From: Geobacter sp.
Lineage (GTDB): Bacteria > Desulfobacterota > Desulfuromonadia > Geobacterales > Pseudopelobacteraceae
Length of the DNA: 64,000 nt
Direction: 5' to 3'
Assembly: GCA_003574895.1 (NCBI GenBank)
Contig: PJFB01000001.1
Span: 620,001-684,000, forward strand
Each line of letters starts with the position of its first letter. The stretch's first letter is position 1. The translations under genes and the position numbers were made by a program. The notes below the pieces were generated by a model, which made no database searches, was not told where the DNA came from, and worked only from the letters and a program-made list of their open reading frames with translations. Shown piece by piece: positions 43,716 to 52,363 of this stretch.

Positions 43716-44621
43716 TCAAGCCAGGTCAATTACATAACATCCCATGCCATATGTAGCACTTTTGCCAACATTCAGAAATGTTCCCAACAATATAAAAGGC
43801 ATATATCCGGTGAAATCTCCACGAAAGCAACCTTGCCCGATGACCCCCCCGCCTTTTGTATTAACGTCGAGCAAGAAACAATCCTCTACACAAACAAAAT
43901 CAGCAGAATGCAGTGCCAACTCAAGATAATCACTACTAAACTCGAAATCCGCGTAATAGTATGCCAGAGATGAAACACGGCGCATCAGCGAACGGGCGAA
44001 CTGACTGAAATCAAAATATTTGAGCTGCTTGCCATTCTTTAGAATTTTAAGTGGTGTAAGTAACTTAAAAGTTACTGAAGAAGGGGTGTCCGGAAATCCG
44101 GCCAATAGATCTGAAACGGATAACACCACAAGGCTGTTGTTCTGACTTATTTGAATATCTGTGTTCAAAGGCAGCAACGTGCCTTGGTAGTCACGGCATA
44201 AAATCTGCTCAATTTTGCCTTTGAACTGACACGGGTTATTGGATAAAAACTCCGAAAAACCAAACAGAATCATTTCCAAATGATGAATGGCGCGACCTAT
44301 GACAACCAGTCGGCTCTCAACCATACCATCTACATATTCCGCCGATTCAGGTGCACGAAATGAAAAGGCGAACGGCAGCGGTGGTTTTTGATGTCGCTTG
44401 AGTGCAACAGGATCAGCACTTAGTTCCTGAGCAAAGACCTGATACCAGGAACATTCTGCAACCAAGGGACAGTTACGGCAAAAAATGCCGGTATGGTCGC
44501 AAGTAACACGTCTGCACGCTGTTGCGAAGTCCCTCCCCATGGATAGCACCAAGCTGTTTATTCGCCTGGGATCATCGGTACTTACAAGAATCTTCAGATC
44601 AATCAGATTAAATTCTACCAA
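43716..44621 (-). CDS. Stand-alone Cas6-like RAMP protein (DUF2276 type)
   Basis: The protein resembles the Cas6/DUF2276 family of pre-crRNA endonucleases. It has a Cys-rich N-terminal segment (CRRVTCDHTGIFCRNCPLVAEC), FRAPESAEYVDG, TPLKILKNGKQLKYFDFSQFARSLMRR and a C-terminal glycine-rich stretch (GTFLNVGKSATYGMGCYV). No CRISPR array or other cas gene is in the window. The frame extends up to 44672, but that TTG lies in a terminator loop; the TTG at 44621 (about 301 residues) is a better guess, without a clear ribosome site. Cas6 activity is inference. Confidence 0.65.
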   Translation of the reverse strand: MVEFNLIDLKILVSTDDPRRINSLVLSMGRDFATACRRVTCDHTGIFCRNCPLVAECSWYQVFAQELSADPVALKRHQKPPLPFAFSFRAPESAEYVDGMVESRLVVIGRAIHHLEMILFGFSEFLSNNPCQFKGKIEQILCRDYQGTLLPLNTDIQISQNNSLVVLSVSDLLAGFPDTPSSVTFKLLTPLKILKNGKQLKYFDFSQFARSLMRRVSSLAYYYADFEFSSDYLELALHSADFVCVEDCFLLDVNTKGGGVIGQGCFRGDFTGYMPFILLGTFLNVGKSATYGMGCYVIDLA

Positions 44622-44653
44622 AATAACACCAAGAGCAGCAAAGTATATAACGC

Positions 44654-44690
44654 AAAAAAATAGGGCAGCCAAACGGCTGCCCTATTTTTA
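44654..44690. terminator. Bidirectional terminator between frdB and the Cas6-like gene
   Basis: A 10-bp stem, TAGGGCAGCC with GGCTGCCCTA, has a 4-base loop. TTTTT follows on the plus strand and seven T on the minus strand. It ends frdCAB, whose stop is 29 bases upstream. Confidence 0.9.
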
Positions 44691-44718
44691 CCATAAAACC
44701 TGTTGTGGATAAATCTAA

Positions 44719-45477
44719 TTACGCGAACTGAGCCTTGATAAACTCTCTGTTCATGCGCGCAATGAACTTAACATTGACGCCTTTGGGGCACGCTGCCTGA
44801 CACTCATAATGATTCGTGCAATTGCCGAAACCACACTCTATCATCGTACTGGTCATGTTTTTTACGCGGGCAGCAGCCTCTATTTTGCCTTGAGGCAACA
44901 GAGCCAATTGTGAAACCTTGGCGCTGGTAAACAGCATGGCAGCGCCATTGGGACAGCCAGCCACGCAAGCACCACACCCGATACATTCTGCGGCATCCGT
45001 TGCTTCTTCAGCAATAGGCTTGGGAATCAGGATACTGTTGGCATCAGGTGCACCACCGGTGTGGCAGGATGTATAGCCGCCAGCCTGAATGATCTTGTCA
45101 AGCGCGGTACGATCCACGATCAAGTCTTTGATTATCGGGAAGGCACGTGCCCTCCATGGCTCAATGTAGATGGTATCGCCATCTTTGAATTTACGCATAT
45201 GGAGCTGGCAGACAGTGGTGCGGTCCTGCCCGCCGTGAGGCGCTCCGTTGATGACCTGTGAACACATGCCACAGATCCCTTCGCGGCAGTCATGGTCAAA
45301 AACGATCGGCTCTTTGCCATCGTTGATCAGATCTTCGTTGACAACATCGAGCATCTCCAGAAAGGAGTGGTGCTCAGTGATATTTTTTGCAGAGTAGGTC
45401 TCGAATTTCCCAGGATCGTTGGCATTCTTTTGGCGCCACACGATCAGTGTCAAGGTCATTGTCTTGTGATCGCTCAT
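44719..45477 (-). CDS. frdB: Succinate dehydrogenase/fumarate reductase iron-sulfur subunit
   Basis: The 252-residue subunit carries three Fe-S clusters linking flavin to quinone. The plant-type [2Fe-2S] ligands lie in [18 protein letters not shown]. The 4Fe and 3Fe clusters use [17 protein letters not shown], later [20 protein letters not shown]. The form resembles Geobacter FrdB, which with FrdCA acts both as fumarate reductase and succinate dehydrogenase. Its ATG overlaps the frdA stop by one base (TAATG). Confidence 0.93.
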   Translation of the reverse strand: MSDHKTMTLTLIVWRQKNANDPGKFETYSAKNITEHHSFLEMLDVVNEDLINDGKEPIVFDHDCREGICGMCSQVINGAPHGGQDRTTVCQLHMRKFKDGDTIYIEPWRARAFPIIKDLIVDRTALDKIIQAGGYTSCHTGGAPDANSILIPKPIAEEATDAAECIGCGACVAGCPNGAAMLFTSAKVSQLALLPQGKIEAAARVKNMTSTMIECGFGNCTNHYECQAACPKGVNVKFIARMNREFIKAQFA

Positions 45478-47393
45478 TATTTGTAGCTCCTTACGGCGAG
45501 ATGAATAGTCTCGAATTTCAGAGGTTCCTTGTGCAATTCAGGTTCCTTACCGACACCCTTGAACTCCCATGCACCGACATACGAGAAGTCGGCGTCGTTA
45601 CGCTTGGCCTCACCGTCGGGCAGTTGATGTTCAACCCTGAAATGTCCGCCACAGGACTCTTCACGATGCAGTGCATCGCGTGCCAGCAACTCGCCGAATT
45701 CAAGGAAGTCGGCCACGCGACCGGCATTTTCAAGCTGCTGATTGAGCTCGGCACCGCTACCGGTGACCTTGACATTATTCCAGAACTCATCACGAATCTT
45801 GGGAATCTGTTTAATGGCTTCGGTAAGGCTCTCTTTGGAACGGGCCATCCCGACATTGTTCCACATGATTTTGCCCAGTTCACGGTGGAACTCGGTGACC
45901 GTCCGCTTGCCGTTGATGCTAAGGAGCTTCTTGGTTGTTGTAGAGACATCCTCTGCCGACTTCTTGAACTCGGCATGATCGGTTTTAACTGCACCAGGTT
46001 TGACGGTAGTAAGATAACCGCCGATGGTGTAGGGAATAACGAAATACCCGTCGGAAAGACCCTGCATGAGAGCCGAGGCACCTAGACGATTGGCGCCGTG
46101 CACCGAGAAGTTGGCTTCACCCAGCACGAACAAGCCAGGGATATTGCTCATCAAGTTGTAGTCTACCCACAGGCCGCCCATGGAGTAATGGGGCGCTGGG
46201 TAGATACGCATCGGTGTTTTGTAGGCATTGTCGTCGGTGATCCGTTCATACATCTCGAACAGGTTGCCATAACGCTCACAGATGATTTTTTCGCTGAGAC
46301 GCTTGATCGAGTCGGCATAATCGAGGTAAACACCGCGACCGCCTGGGCCAACGCCACGGCCTTCATCGCATTGCTCCTTGGCAGAGCGCGAAGAGATGTC
46401 GCGAGGAGCCAGATTACCGAAGGAAGGATATTTGCGCTCCAGATAATAGTCTCGGTCTTCCTCTGGAATCTGGTCAGGGCGCTTGCCAACATCTTCCTTC
46501 TTCTTGGGAACCCAAATACGTCCATCGTTACGAAGTGATTCCGACATAAGGGTAAGCTTGGACTGATATTCACCGGCCTGCGGTATACAGGTCGGGTGGA
46601 TCTGGGTGTAGCATGGGTTGGCAAAGAAAGCGCCTTTTTTGGCTGCCTTCCAGCTAGCTGTGACCGAGCACCCCTTGGCGTTAGTTGAGAGGTAGAATAC
46701 GTTTACGTAGCCACCGGTACAGAGGCAAACCGCATCGGCCGCATAGGATTCAATCTCGCCGCTAATCAGGTTGCGGCAGGTAATGCCGCGGGCAACACCG
46801 TCAACCACTACCAGGTCGAGCATCTCGCGACGGTTGTACATCTTGACCGTGCCGAGCTTGATCTGGCGGGAGATGGCCGAGTAGGCACCCAAGAGCAGCT
46901 GCTGCCCTGTCTCGCCACGTGAGTAAAAGGTACGAGAAACCTGCGCGCCGCCAAAAGAGCGGTTATCCAGATAGCCGGCATAATCACGGCCAAAGGGCAC
47001 GCCCTGGGCTACACACTGGTCGATGATGTTGTTGGACACTTGGGACAGGCGCCACACGTCTGCCTCACGGGCGCGGAAGTCGCCACCCTTGATAGTGTCG
47101 TACATCAGGCGCATAATGGAGTCGCCGTCACTGGGGTAGTTCTTGGCGGCGTTGATACCGCCTTGGGCAGCGATGGAGTGGGCACGGCGCGGGCTGTCCT
47201 GGTAGCAAAAAGCCTGGACATTGTAACCCAGTTCGCCAAGACTGGCGGCGGCAGCTCCACCGGCCAAGCCGGTGCCGACCACGATAATGTTGTATTTGCG
47301 TTTGTTGGCGGGATTGACCAGCTTCAGGTCAAAGCGGTGCTTGTCCCAGCTTTGTTCGATAGGTCCGGTTGGACATTTTCCATCAAGTATCAC
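45477..47393 (-). CDS. frdA: Succinate dehydrogenase/fumarate reductase flavoprotein subunit
   Basis: The 638-residue subunit binds FAD covalently and interconverts succinate and fumarate. Visible are the FAD-binding [20 protein letters not shown], the flavinylation region [14 protein letters not shown] and the active-site [13 protein letters not shown], then [15 protein letters not shown]. Start is GTG with AAGGGGG upstream, 10 bases after frdC. Size and the three-gene C-A-B order fit the menaquinone-linked, Geobacter/Wolinella-type complex. Confidence 0.95.
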   Translation of the reverse strand: MILDGKCPTGPIEQSWDKHRFDLKLVNPANKRKYNIIVVGTGLAGGAAAASLGELGYNVQAFCYQDSPRRAHSIAAQGGINAAKNYPSDGDSIMRLMYDTIKGGDFRAREADVWRLSQVSNNIIDQCVAQGVPFGRDYAGYLDNRSFGGAQVSRTFYSRGETGQQLLLGAYSAISRQIKLGTVKMYNRREMLDLVVVDGVARGITCRNLISGEIESYAADAVCLCTGGYVNVFYLSTNAKGCSVTASWKAAKKGAFFANPCYTQIHPTCIPQAGEYQSKLTLMSESLRNDGRIWVPKKKEDVGKRPDQIPEEDRDYYLERKYPSFGNLAPRDISSRSAKEQCDEGRGVGPGGRGVYLDYADSIKRLSEKIICERYGNLFEMYERITDDNAYKTPMRIYPAPHYSMGGLWVDYNLMSNIPGLFVLGEANFSVHGANRLGASALMQGLSDGYFVIPYTIGGYLTTVKPGAVKTDHAEFKKSAEDVSTTTKKLLSINGKRTVTEFHRELGKIMWNNVGMARSKESLTEAIKQIPKIRDEFWNNVKVTGSGAELNQQLENAGRVADFLEFGELLARDALHREESCGGHFRVEHQLPDGEAKRNDADFSYVGAWEFKGVGKEPELHKEPLKFETIHLAVRSYK

Positions 47394-47403
47394 GGTAACC
47401 CCC

Positions 47404-48072
47404 TTAACCTTTCAAAATTCCAGCAAAAATTGTCAACGGAATGGCGACGTATCCCAGGAACAGGACTAATGCCACCAGAGTGCCTGCCTTGACTATAACA
47501 GGCAAGGTCCTATCATTGTTCCATCCAATGGTTTGGAAGAAGCTCTGAATGCCGTGTGAAAGGTGCAGGAACAGGGTCACCATGGCGGCAACATAAATAA
47601 AGGATACAAAAAAGTTCTGGAATCCTGAAACTATCATGGCAAAGACATTGACAGTCCCTTCGGCGTCCGTGACCAATTGCATTCCAGGAATCACCTTTGC
47701 TGTAAAATGCAGCATGTGATAGACGATGAAGACCAGAAGAAGCAGGCCTGTCCAGATCATGTTTTCACTGGCAAACGTAGCTTTCTGAGTGGCCTTGACA
47801 GCATACTGTTGTGGCCTGCCGCCACGGTTCTCGATGGTCAGCTGAATGCCGTACCCGATATGCACGGTGACAATGGCCAGCATAACCGCCCGGAAAATCC
47901 AGACGATGGGGGGAAACGCATGTAAGTGATGAGCATAGGCGTTAACGCCCCCGGGGATCCATCCGTAGATGGTCGTGTTGCCGACCAGATGGATCATGAC
48001 GAAGAGGACCAAGCACAGCCCCGTAATCGCCATAAGGATCTTTCTGCCGATAGATGACGTTAAAAATTGCAT
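47404..48072 (-). CDS. frdC: Succinate dehydrogenase/fumarate reductase cytochrome b subunit
   Basis: The 222-residue membrane anchor has five spans and His residues for two b hemes (for example [38 protein letters not shown]). It begins [18 protein letters not shown], as in the di-heme SdhC/FrdC of Geobacter and Wolinella, and would exchange electrons with menaquinone. AAGGAAGG precedes the ATG. First gene of frdCAB, with a roughly 200-base leader holding a small open frame. Confidence 0.94.
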   Translation of the reverse strand: MQFLTSSIGRKILMAITGLCLVLFVMIHLVGNTTIYGWIPGGVNAYAHHLHAFPPIVWIFRAVMLAIVTVHIGYGIQLTIENRGGRPQQYAVKATQKATFASENMIWTGLLLLVFIVYHMLHFTAKVIPGMQLVTDAEGTVNVFAMIVSGFQNFFVSFIYVAAMVTLFLHLSHGIQSFFQTIGWNNDRTLPVIVKAGTLVALVLFLGYVAIPLTIFAGILKG

Positions 48073-48127
48073 ATCTATCCTTCCTTTTCATGAATGTGAA
48101 ACTGCATTGAATGTTGATTCCAAAAGT

Positions 48128-48205
48128 TCAGGAATTTCCGCGGTGAATAAATCTTGACAGTGCTGAGGGGGGACCACGCCAGCGTAATTCGTTGACAACC
48201 TGCAT
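48128..48205 (-). CDS. Possible 25-residue leader peptide upstream of frdC
   Basis: A GGAGG five bases before the ATG opens a 25-codon frame, MQVVNELRWRGPPSALSRF and then IHRGNS. It lies in the frdCAB leader, ending 55 bases before frdC. The peptide is Arg-rich without a signal. The ribosome site is better than that of several real genes here, so translation is likely if transcribed. It may be a regulatory leader or a chance frame. Confidence 0.45.
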   Translation of the reverse strand: MQVVNELRWRGPPSALSRFIHRGNS

Positions 48206-48286
48206 ACCAACCTCCTTCGAGTGTATTTAGATGCGGCAGTCGTGCAATCTTAGCCGAGTTTTTCCTCTGCACATTTGGGACATGGC

Positions 48287-48315
48287 ATACTAAACGGCGT
48301 TATAAAAAATTGCAA
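48287..48315 (-). promoter_or_regulatory. Candidate frdCAB promoter
   Basis: TTGCAA at 48310-48315 and TAGTAT at 48287-48292 (minus strand) are 17 bases apart. The shared operator-like site ends nine bases upstream of the -35. Confidence 0.5.
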
Positions 48316-48323
48316 CAAATTTA

Positions 48324-48338
48324 TGTATACAGCATACA
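48324..48338. promoter_or_regulatory. Operator-like site upstream of frdCAB
   Basis: TGTATAC and GCATACA flank a central A with six of seven pairs complementary. Read on the minus strand it differs from the acnB site core at two of 15 positions. It sits just upstream of the predicted frdCAB -35. Confidence 0.6.
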
Positions 48339-48367
48339 ATACATGACATGGTCGAATTGCCCCGGGA

Positions 48368-48396
48368 TTGCAATTGTGCGGGTATTCTGTTAGATA
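48368..48396 (+). promoter_or_regulatory. Weak candidate promoter of tgt
   Basis: TTGCAA at 48368-48373 and TAGATA at 48391-48396 are 17 bases apart, giving a leader of about 115 bases before tgt. The rest of the 445-base gap (48073-48517) holds the frdCAB control elements listed separately. Confidence 0.35.
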
Positions 48397-48517
48397 CTTG
48401 GCACGATTGTCGATATCCCGCAAGGATGCAGCCTTTGAACTATCTGTACTTATGATTGAGATAGCCACTGACTGAAAATCGAAGCGTCCTATCCTTCCTT
48501 AGAATCGGAGCCATAAT

Positions 48518-49639
48518 ATGCATTTTCAGCTAATAAAAAAAGACCAACGAAGCGCTGCCAGATTGGGTGTTGTTACGACTACCCGAGGTACAATCACTAC
48601 ACCAATTTTCATGCCGGTAGCAACGCACGCTGCCATGAAGCCACTGACTCCGGCGCAGATAAAGGAAACCGGCTCGCAGATCATTTTAAGCAATACTTAT
48701 CATCTTCATCTTCAACCGGGTGAAAACCTGATCAAAAAGGCAGGCGGGCTGCACCGATTCATGGGCTGGGACCAACCCATTCTGACAGATTCAGGGGGAT
48801 TCCAAGTATTTTCGTTGCCAAACAAGCGCATCACCGAGGATGGTGTTTTTTTCAAGCACGAGATTACCGGAGAAGAAATTTTTCTCGACCCGGCCAGCGC
48901 CATCCGCATCCAACAGGACTTGGGAGCCGATATCATCATGGCATTTGACGAATGCATCCCCTACCCCTGTGACAAGGGCTATGCCGAACAATCCACCAGA
49001 AAGACAATCCGCTGGCTCAAGGAATGTATGAACTCCATGTCCGGAAACAGCCAAGCCCTATTCGGTATTGTTCAGGGAAGCGTCTATGAAGATTTGCGTG
49101 TAATGTGCGCAAGAGAGATGCGAAAACTTGATCTGCCTGGTTATGCTATTGGAGGGGTCAGCGTCGGCGAAGGGCTGGAACTTCTGAAACGGGTAGTGGG
49201 ATGGACAGCGCCGCATTTACCGGAAAACAAGCCGCGTTATCTTATGGGAGTGGGGCTGCCGGAGGATATTCTTGAGAGCGTTGCACTGGGGATCGACATG
49301 TTTGACTGTGTCATCCCGACACGATACGCCCGTAGTGCGACACTTTTTACCCGTCGCGGGAAAATCCGTATGACCAACAAGAACTATAAACGTGATTTCT
49401 ACCCGATCGACCCAAATTGCTCATGTTATACTTGCAGAAATTTTTCCCGGGCCTATCTTCATCATCTGTTTGCAGCCAACGAAGTCATTTCGGCGGTGCT
49501 GTCCGCCATCCATAACGTCCATTTTTATCTGCAGATGATGTCTGAGATTCGAGATGCAATCGAGAACAACAGATTTTTGGAGTACAAAGGGCAATTTTTA
49601 GAGGCGTATCGACAAGAGGAAAAACGGAAACAACACTAG
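48518..49639 (+). CDS. tgt: tRNA-guanine transglycosylase (queuine biosynthesis)
   Basis: Tgt swaps guanine-34 of GUN-anticodon tRNAs for preQ1. The 373-residue enzyme has TPIFMPVATHAAMKPL, SNTYHLHLQPG, LTDSGGFQVFS (catalytic Asp), the second Asp in FDCVIPTRYAR and the zinc site SCYTCRNFSRAYLHHL (three Cys and a His). Length is standard. GGAG lies eight bases before the ATG. queA, its frequent neighbour, is not adjacent. Confidence 0.96.
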   Translation: MHFQLIKKDQRSAARLGVVTTTRGTITTPIFMPVATHAAMKPLTPAQIKETGSQIILSNTYHLHLQPGENLIKKAGGLHRFMGWDQPILTDSGGFQVFSLPNKRITEDGVFFKHEITGEEIFLDPASAIRIQQDLGADIIMAFDECIPYPCDKGYAEQSTRKTIRWLKECMNSMSGNSQALFGIVQGSVYEDLRVMCAREMRKLDLPGYAIGGVSVGEGLELLKRVVGWTAPHLPENKPRYLMGVGLPEDILESVALGIDMFDCVIPTRYARSATLFTRRGKIRMTNKNYKRDFYPIDPNCSCYTCRNFSRAYLHHLFAANEVISAVLSAIHNVHFYLQMMSEIRDAIENNRFLEYKGQFLEAYRQEEKRKQH

Positions 49640-49687
49640 AATGTTTAATCACTTGAGCATTGATGCTGTTCCTAGTGTAAATAATTC

Positions 49688-50239
49688 CTAGCGTTTGATC
49701 TTTTGTTCCAATTCGATGTCCAGATTTTTGAGACGCTCGATGGTCTGACGCAAATCTCGGTTGTCGCGACTAAGAGATAGATTCAAATCGCGCAACGTCT
49801 TCATCTCGCGCTGCCTGTCACGAAGCGTCTTGATACCGGAAAGATAACTGGCCAGAGGTGCTGCCTGGTATGTCCATATACTGCGGGGAAATTCATTTCT
49901 CAGGCGTTCCAGCAAAGCCTGGGATTTAGCACTATCATCGCGTAGATTAAGCAGCGACAGACGGAAAAGAGCATCATCAGTCACCCCTCCGACGGAAGGG
50001 GCCTCACAAATCCGTTCCAGCAGGTCACGCGCTCCCTGTTCATTACCTTTTCGTAAATGTTCCAGTGCTCCAGCCAGATAGCGTTCCTGCTGCGGAATTC
50101 CACCTTTCCGTGATGAAGGCTCAGCAGCCTGAGGTGATCTTTTCGTTGTTTTATTTAAAAAACCGTCCAACGTGCCGCAGCCGCCTGACAGTCCTAGCAT
50201 CACAAGTAAGGCAATTTTTACAAACCACTCAAACTTCAA
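49688..50239 (-). CDS. Hypothetical coiled-coil lipoprotein
   Basis: Starting from the TTG at 50239, which follows GGGAGGCAG, the 183-residue protein has a lipoprotein signal (KIALLVMLGLSGGC, Cys near residue 21). Next come a TPR-like segment (YLAGALEHLRKGNEQGARDLLERI) and a C-terminal coiled coil (EMKTLRDLNLSLSRDNRDLRQTIERL). The start overlaps the end of the GGDEF gene by 11 bases, so it is translationally coupled to it. Function is unknown; an envelope partner of the sensor is possible. Confidence 0.7.
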   Translation of the reverse strand: MKFEWFVKIALLVMLGLSGGCGTLDGFLNKTTKRSPQAAEPSSRKGGIPQQERYLAGALEHLRKGNEQGARDLLERICEAPSVGGVTDDALFRLSLLNLRDDSAKSQALLERLRNEFPRSIWTYQAAPLASYLSGIKTLRDRQREMKTLRDLNLSLSRDNRDLRQTIERLKNLDIELEQKIKR

Positions 50240-51548
50240 TGTGTTCTGCCTCCCTGACAATAATGTAGTTACTCCCTGCCGACTCCTTGACCTGATCTTT
50301 AAACTTTGCGGCAGCGGTAGCAATTTCGGCTGCTGACGCATAATCACCCGGTTCACAAACCAAGGCAGCAATGGATATGGAGATCAGCGGGAAACTCCTT
50401 GCCACTCCGTAACGGTCAACACCCTCAAAAGAACCGGCAACGCGGTCTTCTTCGGAATAGTATATGGGTATGATGGCATCAAAATCCATTATGATCGATT
50501 GGCAAGCCATGGCAGCCAGTTCGGTGCTGATGATCACGACAAAATCGTCACCGCCGATATGTCCCACAAACGCCCCAGGGTCGTCAAGGCGTTTAACGGC
50601 CTTGTGTATGACCTCTCCAGCCTCCTTGATGAGTTCGCTGGCTCTGATGTAACCATAGCGATCATTATAGGATTTAAAGTTGTCCAGATCAAGATAACAC
50701 ATGGCAAATGAAACACGTTCCCTCAAGCGCCTGTTCAGAACACGCTCAATTGCGATATTGCCCGGCAAGCGTGTCAATGGGCTTGCATCCAGGCTTATCT
50801 GTTCCAACTCCTTGAGTCGTGCCGCCATTAGCATAAAATCCTGGGATAGCGAGCCGATTTCATCCCCAGGTGGTATGTGGGGATCATGATCAAAATCACC
50901 GGCAGCAATTCGATGAGTCGCCTTCTGCAACTTGCCGATCGAGGATGAAAAAGAATATATCAACAATCCGGCCACAACGAAGGCAATGGTAACACCTCCC
51001 ATTGCCAGGCCGAGTGCCCAGGTTGCAGCTTGTGCCTCACGCTCCCCGGCCATATTGAGCTTGTGCTCCAATATTTTTTTCTGGTTATTCCTGACTCTCT
51101 CTAATGCCTGTTCAACTCTTTCTACGGAGTTTTTAATACTTGATTCACTCACTTTTTCGCCGACGAAAATCCGTGAGCAGAGCGCTGTGTAATCATTATA
51201 GGCTACTATCAACTCCCCTAGAACGTTACTCCTGGAATGTTGTTGTATTGCGGCCAGCTTCTGGCGAAACAAATCCGCCTGACTCTCGTATAGTTGTTTG
51301 AATTCGGGATATTTCAAAATTAGAAACCTGCCAGCAGCACGTTCCTGGGCAAGCAGTGTCTCTTGCAATGAGATTGTATCGACAGCCGAAACCAAGTCAT
51401 TATGGGCAATATCGGCAGCTATGCGATGCATGGTCCCAAGCTCGGTTATGGCAAACACCAGCGCAGTGATCATACATATTCCGTTCAGGACAAAACTGGC
51501 GATCAGCTTCTGAACGAGTGTCAAACGAAATCTACTAAAAAACGGCAT
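50229..51548 (-). CDS. Membrane HAMP-GGDEF sensor protein
   Basis: From the ATG at 51548 (GAGG upstream) the 439-residue protein has a membrane span (about 13-33), a helical periplasmic sensor domain, a second span (about 175-200), a HAMP domain and a GGDEF domain. The latter shows YLDLDNFKSYND and the active-site loop GGDDF, where the usual fourth-position Glu is Asp. No RxxD inhibitory site is at the usual distance. It may make cyclic di-GMP or only bind nucleotide. The coupled lipoprotein gene overlaps its end. Confidence 0.82.
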   Translation of the reverse strand: MPFFSRFRLTLVQKLIASFVLNGICMITALVFAITELGTMHRIAADIAHNDLVSAVDTISLQETLLAQERAAGRFLILKYPEFKQLYESQADLFRQKLAAIQQHSRSNVLGELIVAYNDYTALCSRIFVGEKVSESSIKNSVERVEQALERVRNNQKKILEHKLNMAGEREAQAATWALGLAMGGVTIAFVVAGLLIYSFSSSIGKLQKATHRIAAGDFDHDPHIPPGDEIGSLSQDFMLMAARLKELEQISLDASPLTRLPGNIAIERVLNRRLRERVSFAMCYLDLDNFKSYNDRYGYIRASELIKEAGEVIHKAVKRLDDPGAFVGHIGGDDFVVIISTELAAMACQSIIMDFDAIIPIYYSEEDRVAGSFEGVDRYGVARSFPLISISIAALVCEPGDYASAAEIATAAAKFKDQVKESAGSNYIIVREAEHIEV

Positions 51549-52012
51549 AACAACGGCCTCTGAGAATATAGATTGACGTTTAATTCGACTTGTTGCGTCC
51601 ACACCCTATTTACTTGAATCATGATTGATTGTCATTCCAACAGGCAAACTACTTGGCTGTGATGCAATCAGGAAATATTTGCATACTTCGCGGCGTTATA
51701 CAATAAACCTCGTTTCAGTCTCATTCATTTTCAAGAAGGATACCATCAAACGTGCTAAAAGGTAAATGCTTGCTGATTGTTCCATTTGCATACTTCACCC
51801 TTGCCACCAGCAAAACAGCAGCGCCTCAACCTCTCACAACAAAGGACCGTTCAACACGCTGTAAAGTCGGGACGCGGGAAATTGATTCAAAATGCCACCA
51901 CCGGCATCGTATGCGGAAGATAAGAGTCACCGGCCGGTTGCGAATTTGTCTTATGGTGATATCTTTATCACAATTGCCGATTAAATTCCGGTAAAAACGA
52001 AAGGAGAGATTT
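51549..52012. other. Intergenic region between the GGDEF sensor and cytochrome c7
   Basis: These 464 bases lie between divergent genes. The right part holds a promoter candidate and AAAGGAGAG for the cytochrome. No riboswitch consensus or gene is recognised in the remainder. Confidence 0.5.
51938..51965 (+). promoter_or_regulatory. Candidate cytochrome c7 promoter
   Basis: TTGCGA at 51938-51943 and TATCTT at 51960-51965 are 16 bases apart, about 48 bases before the ATG. Confidence 0.5.
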
Positions 52013-52285
52013 ATGAAACAATGCATCATAGCTTTGGCAGCAGTATCAATTTGGGCTTCAATGGCTTGGGCAGCGGACACGATGACTTTTAAAGCGAGCC
52101 TTGGAGATGTTACCTTCAACCATAAGGCACATCAGGAAATGCTCAAGGACTGCAGCAAATGCCATGAGAAGGGTCCCGGCAAGATCGAAGGCTTTGGCAA
52201 AGACTGGGCACACAAGACCTGTAAGGGGTGCCATGCCGACATGAAGAAAGGGCCTACCAGTTGCAAGGAATGCCATAAAAAATAA
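52013..52285 (+). CDS. Periplasmic triheme cytochrome c7 (PpcA family)
   Basis: The 90-residue precursor has a signal peptide ending SMAWA (about residue 20) and three CxxCH heme sites (CSKCH, CKGCH, CKECH) with extra His ligands (FNHKAHQEM, WAHKT). That is the layout of PpcA-type cytochromes, which carry electrons across the periplasm toward metals or electrodes in Geobacter. The Lys-rich sequence is typical. AAAGGAGAG precedes the ATG and a terminator follows, so it is monocistronic. Confidence 0.95.
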   Translation: MKQCIIALAAVSIWASMAWAADTMTFKASLGDVTFNHKAHQEMLKDCSKCHEKGPGKIEGFGKDWAHKTCKGCHADMKKGPTSCKECHKK

Positions 52286-52310
52286 ACTTGGTGCATTTCA
52301 TCGCAAACAA

Positions 52311-52344
52311 CAAAAAAGGTGAAGCAATTGGCTTCACCTTTTTT
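52311..52344. terminator. Bidirectional terminator between cytochrome c7 and pnp
   Basis: GGTGAAGC pairs with GCTTCACC around a 5-base loop, with six T on both strands. It serves both convergent genes. Confidence 0.9.
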
Positions 52345-52363
52345 GTTGTATCCAGCGAAAATT

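Noticed and set aside
43617-44700. Possible CRISPR array near the Cas6-like gene.
   Set aside because: No direct repeats with regular spacing were seen here or anywhere in the window.
51700-52012. GGGACGC in the cytochrome c7 upstream region, part of the GEMM riboswitch consensus.
   Set aside because: The following CAAAGC and the 3' conserved GGUAGC...ACCG elements are missing, so no GEMM fold can be drawn.
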